DNA from: Candidatus Zhuqueibacterota bacterium
Lineage (GTDB): Bacteria; Zhuqueibacterota; Zhuqueibacteria; Zhuqueibacterales; Geothermadaptataceae
Length of the DNA stretch: 32,978 nucleotides
Direction of reading: 5' to 3'
NCBI GenBank assembly: GCA_015491485.1
Contig: WFVT01000254.1
Coordinates: forward strand, 1-32,978
The notes under the pieces are model-generated. The model worked only from the letters and a program-made list of their open reading frames with translations. It made no database searches and was not told the origin of the DNA. Positions 25,366 to 32,978 of the stretch are shown here, piece by piece (the first letter of the stretch is position 1; each line of letters opens with the position of its first letter). A program made the position numbers and the translations under genes.

Positions 25366-28149
25366 ATGCATACTTTGAACCGAGCCTGGCGATGGGGGAT
25401 TTGGCTTGTCCTGTTTGCAGTGCAGCTTCAAGCGCAGGGCTTAACGGAAGCACAAAAGAATCGTCTGCATCCCGCCTTTCAACAATTGTTGCAGATGCAA
25501 TCGGCGCAGCCGGTGCTGGCTAAAGCAGCGGTGCCGTCGGATATTACGACCATTACCTCTGAGAACGGCGAGCGTTTGTTTGCCGCCATTATATTTACGG
25601 AACGCGGTGCGGAATTAAAGCAAAACGGCCTGCGGATCAACACCGTTACCGGGCGTTTCGTGACGGCTCATCTCTCACTTAAAGAACTGGCCGATCTGGC
25701 TGCTGATGAGCGTATCCGGTACATCGAGCCGGGGAGTAAAAATTATCCGGCATTGGATGTGAGTGTGCCGCAGACCGGAGCCCACTTGCTGCACGCCGGA
25801 TTTCTTAACAATACCGCTTACAAAGGAAAAGGCGTGATTATCGCCATTTATGACACCGGCATTGATTGGAAACATTTTGATTTCCGCGATCCGAATGATA
25901 CCACCAAAACGCGCATCATTGCCATCTGGGATCAAACGCTGACCCGGCAGGCGGGCGAGAAATACCCCGCCGGCTTCAGTTACGGTGTTGAATACACCCG
26001 CGCGGACATCGAAAACGAGTTGGATGGAAGCCCTGAAGGGTTCGTGCGCACCAAAGATAGCAACGGTCACGGGACCCACGTGGCCAGTATTGCAGCCGGC
26101 AACGGGCAATCACTCGAAAAGAAATATATCGGCATGGCGCCGGAAGCGGAACTGCTGATCATCAAGGGCGGCGACAAGAGTTTCAGCGAACCGCATATTA
26201 TCGATGGCCTCACCTATGCCGAAAATGTCGCCAGCCAACTGGGAAAGCCGCTGGTGGTGAACTGGAGTCTGGGCTCGCAGGAGGGCCCTCACGACGGCAC
26301 CCGCGCCTATGAAAAGCTCGCCGACGATTTCTTGAAAAAGCCCGGCCGAGCGCTGATCATCGCCGCCGGGAATGACGGTGGCCGTCCAATCCATATTGCC
26401 GGACAGGTACAGCCCGGGCAGGTTTATGCGATTGATATCACGGTGCCGCAATATACGCCCAAGCAGGGCAAGGGCAACGACGATTTTATTCTGGATATCT
26501 GGTTTGAGGGCGATCAGAGCATCACGGCCGAAGTGACTTCACCTTCAGGCGTGGTCGTGACCGCAGCGCCGGGGAAAACCGAGATAGGCGATCTCACAAC
26601 GGACGGGCGGATTGAATTGCGCAATCAACAAAGTACGCTGAACGGCAAGCGCAATATCAATCTCAAGGTCTCCGATGCCGGCACCTTTACCCAGGAGCCC
26701 CGTGAAGGCACCTGGACGCTCATTCTTCGGCAGGCCGCCGGCGCGATGAATTTTGACGGCTGGCTGGCGGATTATACCATCGGCGAAGACCGCAAGCGGG
26801 TTACTATAAACAACGGAGATACCGATAAAACCGTGGCGATGCCCGGAACCGCAATTCAGCCGATCACGGTGGCGTCCTTTGTCAGCAAATGGAGCTGGCC
26901 GGCATCGAATGGCAAAAATTATATTTACAGCAACAGCACCAATCGGACCGGCGATATTTCCACATTTAGCGGCATCGGTCCTACGCGGGACGGCCGGATG
27001 AAACCGGAGATTGCCGCCCCCGGCCAGGGGATCGCGGCGGCTTTATCATCCGATGCAACGCCTTCCGAGAGTCGGATTCAGCCCGGTGAACGGCATCAGG
27101 TGATCCAGGGAACCAGCATGGCGGCCCCTCATGTGGCCGGCGCCGCGGCGCTGCTGCTTTCCGCGTTTCCCAATGCCGCCTGGTCACAGCTCAAGGGCTG
27201 GCTTCTGGACAGTGCGGTTCGGGATGATTATACCGGCAACACTGTGAATCCCGTTTGGGGATACGGAAAAATGGATGTGTACCGCGCCATGCTGCAAGCA
27301 CAAAACGGATCGGCCACCCAGTTCCGCGAACTCCTGGCCTATGACGAAAAAGGAAGCAATTCCATTGTGACGCTCACCGGCAATGTGAAATACGCCGTGC
27401 GCATTACCCCGAGCATCAGCGGCACGTTAACCGGTTTGTGGATCAGCACGACGACCCAGGCGAACCGGCCGATTGTGGGCCAGGGCCCCTTGCTGTGTGA
27501 GGTTTATACCAATGTGGCCGGCAGCAATTACGGCGTCCCCGGGCAGAAAATCGGGCAGACCGTGCAGATGGCGTTCGCACAATTGAGTTCAGGCATATTC
27601 AACTTTGTGAACATGCTTCCCGCCGGGGTGAACGTCACGGCGGGAACCGACTATCATGTGGTTTTGTCGGTGGCCAATCCCGGTGATACATTGATTATCC
27701 GCACCGATGCCTCACCGGCCGAGGCTCAGCGCTCGTCGATCTACACCGGTTCCGCCTGGCACAATTTTGGCGCTGCCGGTTCCGGTCTTCCCGCGCTGAA
27801 TCTACGCGTTCAGGCGGAAGTTACAGGAGCAGGACAGCCGACCTCGGTTGCGTCTGGCTCGGTGCAGCCGCAAAAGTTGGCTCTGTTCCAAAATTATCCG
27901 AATCCGTTCAATCCGGAAACGCAGATCCGGTTCGATCTCCCAACCGCCGGACCGGTGCAACTGCGCATTTATGATATGTTGGGCCGTGTGGTGAGGACAT
28001 TGGTCAATCAGCGTCTGCAAGCGGGCGTCCACGTGATGCGCTGGGATGGCCGCGATCAGAACGGCCGTCCCGTGGCATCCGGAATCTATTTTTACGAATT
28101 GATCACGCCATCCCAAACCCTCAGCCGGAAAATGATTTTAATGCAGTAA
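25366..28149 (+). CDS. Secreted subtilisin-like serine protease (S8) with C-terminal FlgD-Ig/T9SS-type sorting domain
   Basis: Asp IIAIYDTGIDWKH, His DSNGHGTHVASIAAG, Ser GTSMAAPHVAGAAALLL; C-terminal NYPNPFNPETQIRFDLPTAGPVQLRIYDMLGRVVRTL...WDGRDQNGRPVASGIYFYEL. Confidence 0.94.
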   Translation: MHTLNRAWRWGIWLVLFAVQLQAQGLTEAQKNRLHPAFQQLLQMQSAQPVLAKAAVPSDITTITSENGERLFAAIIFTERGAELKQNGLRINTVTGRFVTAHLSLKELADLAADERIRYIEPGSKNYPALDVSVPQTGAHLLHAGFLNNTAYKGKGVIIAIYDTGIDWKHFDFRDPNDTTKTRIIAIWDQTLTRQAGEKYPAGFSYGVEYTRADIENELDGSPEGFVRTKDSNGHGTHVASIAAGNGQSLEKKYIGMAPEAELLIIKGGDKSFSEPHIIDGLTYAENVASQLGKPLVVNWSLGSQEGPHDGTRAYEKLADDFLKKPGRALIIAAGNDGGRPIHIAGQVQPGQVYAIDITVPQYTPKQGKGNDDFILDIWFEGDQSITAEVTSPSGVVVTAAPGKTEIGDLTTDGRIELRNQQSTLNGKRNINLKVSDAGTFTQEPREGTWTLILRQAAGAMNFDGWLADYTIGEDRKRVTINNGDTDKTVAMPGTAIQPITVASFVSKWSWPASNGKNYIYSNSTNRTGDISTFSGIGPTRDGRMKPEIAAPGQGIAAALSSDATPSESRIQPGERHQVIQGTSMAAPHVAGAAALLLSAFPNAAWSQLKGWLLDSAVRDDYTGNTVNPVWGYGKMDVYRAMLQAQNGSATQFRELLAYDEKGSNSIVTLTGNVKYAVRITPSISGTLTGLWISTTTQANRPIVGQGPLLCEVYTNVAGSNYGVPGQKIGQTVQMAFAQLSSGIFNFVNMLPAGVNVTAGTDYHVVLSVANPGDTLIIRTDASPAEAQRSSIYTGSAWHNFGAAGSGLPALNLRVQAEVTGAGQPTSVASGSVQPQKLALFQNYPNPFNPETQIRFDLPTAGPVQLRIYDMLGRVVRTLVNQRLQAGVHVMRWDGRDQNGRPVASGIYFYELITPSQTLSRKMILMQ

Positions 28150-28161
28150 TCAGTGATGGCA

Positions 28162-28194
28162 ATCCACCCGGCTCATTCCTGTAGCCGGGTGGAT
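28162..28194. repeat. 12-bp perfect hairpin downstream of the protease (no U-tract)
   Basis: ATCCACCCGGCT-cattcctgt-AGCCGGGTGGAT. Confidence 0.8.
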
Positions 28195-28274
28195 AACCCT
28201 ACCCTGCCCTGTTTTCGGCAATCCCACCTGCGAAAAACCGCTTGTTTTAAAACAACATGCCGATTATATTAAAT

Positions 28275-28403
28275 TTGTCTTCGGGGCAAGGTGGAATTCC
28301 TGACCGGTGGTGACAGCCCACGACCCCGGATGCCGATTCGACATCCGGGCTGAGCCTGTGGAATTCAGGCGCCGACGGTGAAAGTCCGGATGGGAGAAGA
28401 CAA
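28275..28403 (+). promoter_or_regulatory. FMN riboswitch (RFN element) aptamer
   Basis: GGGGCAAGGTGGAATTCCTGACCGGTGGTGACAGCCCACGA ... GCGCCGACGGTGAAAGTCCGGATGGGAGAAGAC; P1 TTGTCTTC/GAAGACAA; upstream of ribD. Confidence 0.96.
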
Positions 28404-28515
28404 GACAGCCAATATCCATGCATGTCATTCAACGGCCGGATTGCAATTACGACCTCATTTCGCGGCAATCGTATTGCCATTTGGCGTTTGGCGTCCGGCC
28501 GCATAGAAGAGGTTT

Positions 28516-28540
28516 GCCCTGAAGATTTCAGGGCTTTTTT
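28516..28540 (+). terminator. Rho-independent terminator of the FMN riboswitch expression platform
   Basis: GCCCTGAA-gat-TTCAGGGC followed by TTTTTT, ends 2 nt before the ribD ATG. Confidence 0.88.
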
Positions 28541-28542
28541 AT

Positions 28543-29640
28543 ATGGACAGCCGACAAAAATACAATTTGATGCGTTATGCCCTGCGCCTGGCCCGGCGTG
28601 GCGCTGGACGGGTATCACCTAACCCGATGGTTGGAGCGGTGGTGGTAAAAGACGGCCGGATTCTGGGGCGCGGATACCACCGCGAATTTGGCAGCCCCCA
28701 TGCGGAAGTGGTTGCACTGGAAGAGGCCGGCAAAGCGGCACGCGGGGCAACCCTGTTTGTGACTCTGGAACCGTGCTGCCATTACGGCAAAACTCCTCCT
28801 TGCACGGACCGGATCATAGCCGCCGGCATCAAAAAAGTGATCGTGGCGATGCAGGATCCGAATCCTCAGGTCAACGGTCAGGGGTTGCGGATTCTTCAGG
28901 AGCACGGTATCGAAGTGGAGAGTGGCATTCTCGAACAGGCGGCGCGGGAGTTGAATGCCGCATTTGTGAAGTACATACGCGAGCGACTGCCGCTTGTCAC
29001 TCTCAAAATCGCGCAGACCCTGGACGGCCGCGTGGCGGATGCACGACGCCGGAGCCAATGGATCAGCAGCGAACTCTCGCGGAAGCGGGTTCACCGATGG
29101 CGCAGTGAAGCTGGAGCCGTGCTGGTGGGGATCGGCACGGTGCTGGAGGACGATCCGAGTTTGACCGTGCGGCTGGTGCGTGGCCCGCAGCCCTGGCGGA
29201 TCGTCCTGGATTCTGACCTGCGGATTCCTTTACAGGCGCGGCTGTTGAACGATGCGTATGTGGAGAGAACGATTATCATGACCAGCCAGGAAGCAGATCC
29301 TCAAAAAGCGGCTGAGATCGAAAAGCGCGGGGCGCGGCTGATCCGTTTGAATCGGCACCCCAACGACGGCCTGCCCCTTCGTCCGGTTCTACAACATCTG
29401 GCGGCGATGAACATCGCGCATGTGCTGGTAGAAGGGGGAAGCCGGATTTTCAGTGCATTTTTGCAGGAAAAATTAGCCGATAAGCTGGCGGTGTTTATCG
29501 CACCGAAACTGTTTGGCACGGGTCTCCATACTTTGGAATTCCCCGGCTACTCCGCCGAGCGGCCGCTGCGGCTCAAACAGGTCCGGTGGCGGCGCGTGGG
29601 AGAAGATGTGCTGCTTACGGCGGATCTGCTCTGGGAATGA
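28543..29640 (+). CDS. ribD: Bifunctional diaminohydroxyphosphoribosylaminopyrimidine deaminase / 5-amino-6-(5-phosphoribosylamino)uracil reductase
   Basis: MRYALRLARRGAGRVSPNPMVGAVVV, HAEVVAL, TLEPCCHYGKTPPCTD, VEGGSRIFSAFL. Confidence 0.96.
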   Translation: MDSRQKYNLMRYALRLARRGAGRVSPNPMVGAVVVKDGRILGRGYHREFGSPHAEVVALEEAGKAARGATLFVTLEPCCHYGKTPPCTDRIIAAGIKKVIVAMQDPNPQVNGQGLRILQEHGIEVESGILEQAARELNAAFVKYIRERLPLVTLKIAQTLDGRVADARRRSQWISSELSRKRVHRWRSEAGAVLVGIGTVLEDDPSLTVRLVRGPQPWRIVLDSDLRIPLQARLLNDAYVERTIIMTSQEADPQKAAEIEKRGARLIRLNRHPNDGLPLRPVLQHLAAMNIAHVLVEGGSRIFSAFLQEKLADKLAVFIAPKLFGTGLHTLEFPGYSAERPLRLKQVRWRRVGEDVLLTADLLWE

Positions 29641-29654
29641 AGGGAGATTGGAGC

Positions 29655-30302
29655 ATGTTTACGGGACTTGTGGAAGAGATCGGTAAAATTGTGGAAGTGC
29701 GTCCGAGCCGGGGCGCCAAATTATTTCGCATTCAAGCCGATATGGTGATGCAGGATATCGCCGTGGATGACAGCATTGCCGTCAACGGCGTTTGTCTGAC
29801 GGTGATCTCGCATACGGCGAAGGATTTTTCGGTAGAAGCGGTGGAGGAGACCCTCAAGAAGACAACGCTGAGCCGTCGCAGTCCCGGCGATGCCGTTAAT
29901 CTGGAACGGGCGTTAGCGGTAGGCGACCGGCTGGGAGGCCATTTTGTGCAGGGGCATGTGGATGGCGTCGGTACGGTGGCGGGAATGACGCCCCAGGCCG
30001 GCGGCAGGCTCTTGAGTATCCGGCTTCCAGAGCACCTGTTGCCTTACGTCATCCCCAAAGGTTCAATCGCCATCGACGGGGTGAGCCTCACCGTGGCCGA
30101 ACTCGAACCGCCGTTCATCAAAATCGCACTGATTCCGCATACGTTGGAAGTGACCACTCTGGGATCACTGCAAATCGGGGATTGGGTCAATGTGGAAGTG
30201 GATATGGTCGGGAAATACATTGTTCAACTGGCACAACCCTATCTGGATCGGATGCCGAGCAAGGACCGATTCGGGCAATTTGATGTGAAGACGGAGGATT
30301 AA
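29655..30302 (+). CDS. ribE: Riboflavin synthase (alpha subunit)
   Basis: MFTGLVEEIGKI; SIAVNGVCLTV, GGHFVQGHVDGVG, IAIDGVSLTV duplicated lumazine-binding repeats. Confidence 0.96.
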   Translation: MFTGLVEEIGKIVEVRPSRGAKLFRIQADMVMQDIAVDDSIAVNGVCLTVISHTAKDFSVEAVEETLKKTTLSRRSPGDAVNLERALAVGDRLGGHFVQGHVDGVGTVAGMTPQAGGRLLSIRLPEHLLPYVIPKGSIAIDGVSLTVAELEPPFIKIALIPHTLEVTTLGSLQIGDWVNVEVDMVGKYIVQLAQPYLDRMPSKDRFGQFDVKTED

Positions 30303-31514
30303 ATGAACCGTTATAAATTCAACACCATCGAAGAAGCACTTGAAGATTTCCGGCAGGGAAAAATTTTGATCGTGGTGGATGACGAAGATCGGGAGAACGA
30401 AGGCGATTTTATCATGGCCGCCGAAAAGGTGACGCCCGATGCGATTAATTTCATGGCCAAGCACGGGCGGGGGCTGATTTGTGTCGCAATGACTTCGGAG
30501 CGGCTGGATGAACTGGACCTCCATCCCATGGTGGCGGAAAATACCGCGCCGCTGGGGACCAACTTCACGGTCTCGGTCGATGCCAAAGAAGGGATCACCA
30601 CCGGCATCTCGGCGATGGACCGCGCGTTAACCGTGAAGGTGCTGATCGATCCGAAAACCAAACCTTCGGATCTCGCGCGCCCCGGCCATGTGTTTCCGTT
30701 GCGGGCGCAAAAAGGCGGAGTGCTGGTGCGCGCCGGCCACACCGAAGCGGTGGTCGATCTGGCGCGGATTGCCGGGATGAAATGTCATGCCGGAGTTTTG
30801 TGTGAGATTATGGATGATGACGGCTCCATGGCGCGGATTCCGAAATTGTTTGAAATTGCCAAACGGTTTGATTTGAAAGTCATTACCATCGCGGATTTGA
30901 TTGAGTACCGGCGGCGGAATGAAATGCTGATCCGCCGCATCGAAACCATCGATTTCCCCACCAAATACGGCCACTTCACCCTGCACATGTATGAAAGCGA
31001 TATCGATCCCAATGAGCATCTGGCAATCGTGAAAGGAACCATCGATGACGGCGAACCGACCCTGGTGCGTGTGCATTCGCAGTGCCTGACCGGTGATATT
31101 CTGGGGTCATTGCGTTGTGATTGCGGCGATCAACTGTCGCAAGCGCTGCGCATGATAGAACAAGAGGGAAAAGGCGTGTTGCTGTACATGCGGCAGGAGG
31201 GCCGGGGAATCGGTTTGCGGAATAAAATTCATGCATACCGGCTGCAGGATGAGGGCAAAGATACCGTCGAGGCCAATGAAGCGCTGGGGTTCAAGGCCGA
31301 TTTGCGGCACTATGGGATCGGGGCGCAAATTCTATACGATCTGGGCATTCGAAAAATCCGGTTGATGACCAATAATCCGAAAAAGATTGTTGGATTGGAA
31401 GGGTACGGTTTGGAGATCGTGGAGCGGGTACCGATTGAAATTTGCCCGAACGAACACAACAGCCGCTATCTTGAAACCAAGCGGGATAAGCTCGGACACA
31501 TCATTCTCAAATAG
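30303..31514 (+). CDS. ribBA: Bifunctional DHBP synthase / GTP cyclohydrolase II
   Basis: [16 protein letters not shown] (RibB); [21 protein letters not shown] and RQEGRGIGL (RibA). Confidence 0.97.
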   Translation: MNRYKFNTIEEALEDFRQGKILIVVDDEDRENEGDFIMAAEKVTPDAINFMAKHGRGLICVAMTSERLDELDLHPMVAENTAPLGTNFTVSVDAKEGITTGISAMDRALTVKVLIDPKTKPSDLARPGHVFPLRAQKGGVLVRAGHTEAVVDLARIAGMKCHAGVLCEIMDDDGSMARIPKLFEIAKRFDLKVITIADLIEYRRRNEMLIRRIETIDFPTKYGHFTLHMYESDIDPNEHLAIVKGTIDDGEPTLVRVHSQCLTGDILGSLRCDCGDQLSQALRMIEQEGKGVLLYMRQEGRGIGLRNKIHAYRLQDEGKDTVEANEALGFKADLRHYGIGAQILYDLGIRKIRLMTNNPKKIVGLEGYGLEIVERVPIEICPNEHNSRYLETKRDKLGHIILK

Positions 31515-31532
31515 GCAAAGAAAGGACCGATC

Positions 31533-32009
31533 ATGCCTCGGGAAGTACACGGACAGTTGACGGCAAAGGGCAAACGGTTTGGTATTGTTCTCGGACGATT
31601 TAACAGCTTCGTTTCCGAGCAACTGCTGAACGGCGCACTGGATTGCTTAAAGCGTCATGGCGCGGATGACCGCCGGATCGATGTCGTGCGCGTACCGGGA
31701 TCGTTTGAAATTCCGGTGACCGTTTCCTGGCTGTTGGATTCGAATCAGTACGATGCTGTGATTGCCCTGGGGGTGCTGATCCGCGGCGCCACGCCCCATT
31801 TCGATTATATCGCAGCGGAAGTCACCAAAGGGCTGGGACAACTGGCGCTGCAAAACCGGATTCCGGTGGCTTACGGCGTGATCACCGCCGACACCATCGA
31901 GCAGGCCATCGAGCGGGCCGGTACCAAAGCAGGGAATAAAGGTTGGGACGCTGCCCTGGCAGCGATTGAAATGGCAAATCTGAAAGAGGCATTGACAAAA
32001 GCAAAATGA
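31533..32009 (+). CDS. ribH: 6,7-dimethyl-8-ribityllumazine synthase
   Basis: [53 protein letters not shown]. Confidence 0.96.
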   Translation: MPREVHGQLTAKGKRFGIVLGRFNSFVSEQLLNGALDCLKRHGADDRRIDVVRVPGSFEIPVTVSWLLDSNQYDAVIALGVLIRGATPHFDYIAAEVTKGLGQLALQNRIPVAYGVITADTIEQAIERAGTKAGNKGWDAALAAIEMANLKEALTKAK

Positions 32010-32978
32010 ACCGAACACGATCTCGATTGCGAATGCGGTGCTGGTGGCTGATGCTGGCTTTGATGCTACCGCCGGTGGGCTCGGATGCGCAAATCGGTCC
32101 CTGGCGGACCTTCACCAATCAGCGTGATGTGCAAAAATTGCTGGCGCAGGAGAATACCCTCTGGGCCGCCACCACCGGCGGTCTTTTCGCTTTGAATCCA
32201 GCTTCCGATTCTACAACCAGCTACACCAATGAGGACGGCCTCTCCAACAATGACGTCGTCGCGCTGGCTGCCGATGCGCTGGGACGCATTTGGATCGGAC
32301 TGTCCAACGGCATGATCAATATACTGGAGCCGCAATCCGGTACGATCCAGCTCATTCTTGACTATGAAGGATTCACCATTAACCACATGCTGGTGTTTGG
32401 CGATACCGTGTACATCGGCCTGAACATCGGCGTGGGCGAATATCGAATCAGCAAGGAAGAACCCAAGGAACTGTACCGTCAGCTCGGCATTAACATCTCC
32501 CGAGAAATTCCGGCCAATACCCTGATCGTCCGTAACAATGCTTTGTATGTTGGCACTCGCGAAGGCATCGCGCGCGCCAGCTTGAATCTGCCCAATTTGA
32601 AAGCCCCGCAAAGCTGGGTCAATTTCAGTACCGCAGACGGCTTGCCCTCCGATCGCATCCGGGATTTTGTCGTGTGGCAGGGCAGGGTTGTGGCGGCAAC
32701 CGCCGATGGCGTGGCGCTGGAGAACGGCGCCGGCTGGCAGGATATTTCCAGCGGCTTGCCCCGGCGGGATATTATTGCGCTTGCGGTGCACAATGAAGAC
32801 GGCGAAAATGTATTGTATGCAGCCAGCCGGTTGGGGGTGTACCGCCGTACCCTTTCCGGCTCATGGCAAACCCTGCCAACCGCCCCGGGAACCGTGAACG
32901 ACATATTGGTTCACAAAGGAGTACTGTGGGCGGCCATTCAGGGGCAGGGCCTGGCGCGTTTTATCGCTGATACCGGAC
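32006..32978 (+). CDS. PorZ-like / two-component-regulator-type beta-propeller protein (partial, runs off window)
   Basis: Open frame from ATG 32006 overlapping the ribH stop; signal peptide; [66 protein letters not shown] propeller blades. Confidence 0.8.
   Translation, partial: MNRTRSRLRMRCWWLMLALMLPPVGSDAQIGPWRTFTNQRDVQKLLAQENTLWAATTGGLFALNPASDSTTSYTNEDGLSNNDVVALAADALGRIWIGLSNGMINILEPQSGTIQLILDYEGFTINHMLVFGDTVYIGLNIGVGEYRISKEEPKELYRQLGINISREIPANTLIVRNNALYVGTREGIARASLNLPNLKAPQSWVNFSTADGLPSDRIRDFVVWQGRVVAATADGVALENGAGWQDISSGLPRRDIIALAVHNEDGENVLYAASRLGVYRRTLSGSWQTLPTAPGTVNDILVHKGVLWAAIQGQGLARFIADTG

Noticed and set aside
28422-28622. 66-aa ORF between the FMN aptamer and ribD
   Set aside because: Lies inside the riboswitch expression platform and overlaps ribD out of frame; no clear SD. 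A leader peptide cannot be excluded but is unsupported.
1-32978. tRNA, rRNA, CRISPR arrays, transposases, phage genes
   Set aside because: Looked for the usual TPsiC/anticodon signatures, regularly spaced repeats and mobile-element protein motifs; none seen by eye.

Overview
This window is a densely packed, almost entirely + strand bacterial chromosomal segment. By gene content it looks like an FCB-superphylum organism (Calditrichota/KSB1-like; inference only). It carries housekeeping genes: yicC-gmk-rpoZ-coaBC, a family-4 UDG, dnaB, relA/spoT, an HU-family gene, ruvX, lnt, a bamD-like gene, nadD, and a complete rib operon (ribD-ribE-ribBA-ribH) behind a clear FMN riboswitch. It also carries envelope and secretion genes: two PorV/PorQ-like barrels, a PorZ-like propeller, and two large secreted proteases sharing a FlgD-Ig/T9SS-type C-terminal domain. 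The best candidates for something undescribed are: (1) a small lipoprotein (25012-25356) that is a free-standing paralog of the propeptide of the adjacent subtilisin-like protease; (2) a long, highly structured leader RNA behind a near-consensus sigma70 promoter upstream of yicC-gmk-rpoZ; (3) a hyperacidic, Trp-rich small protein (17849-18280); (4) a strong structured element in the 24.7-25.0 kb intergenic region; (5) an FMN-riboswitch terminator that abuts the ribD start codon and contains its putative Shine-Dalgarno. No tRNA, rRNA, CRISPR array or transposase was recognised. All family calls come from reading motifs; no database search was run.
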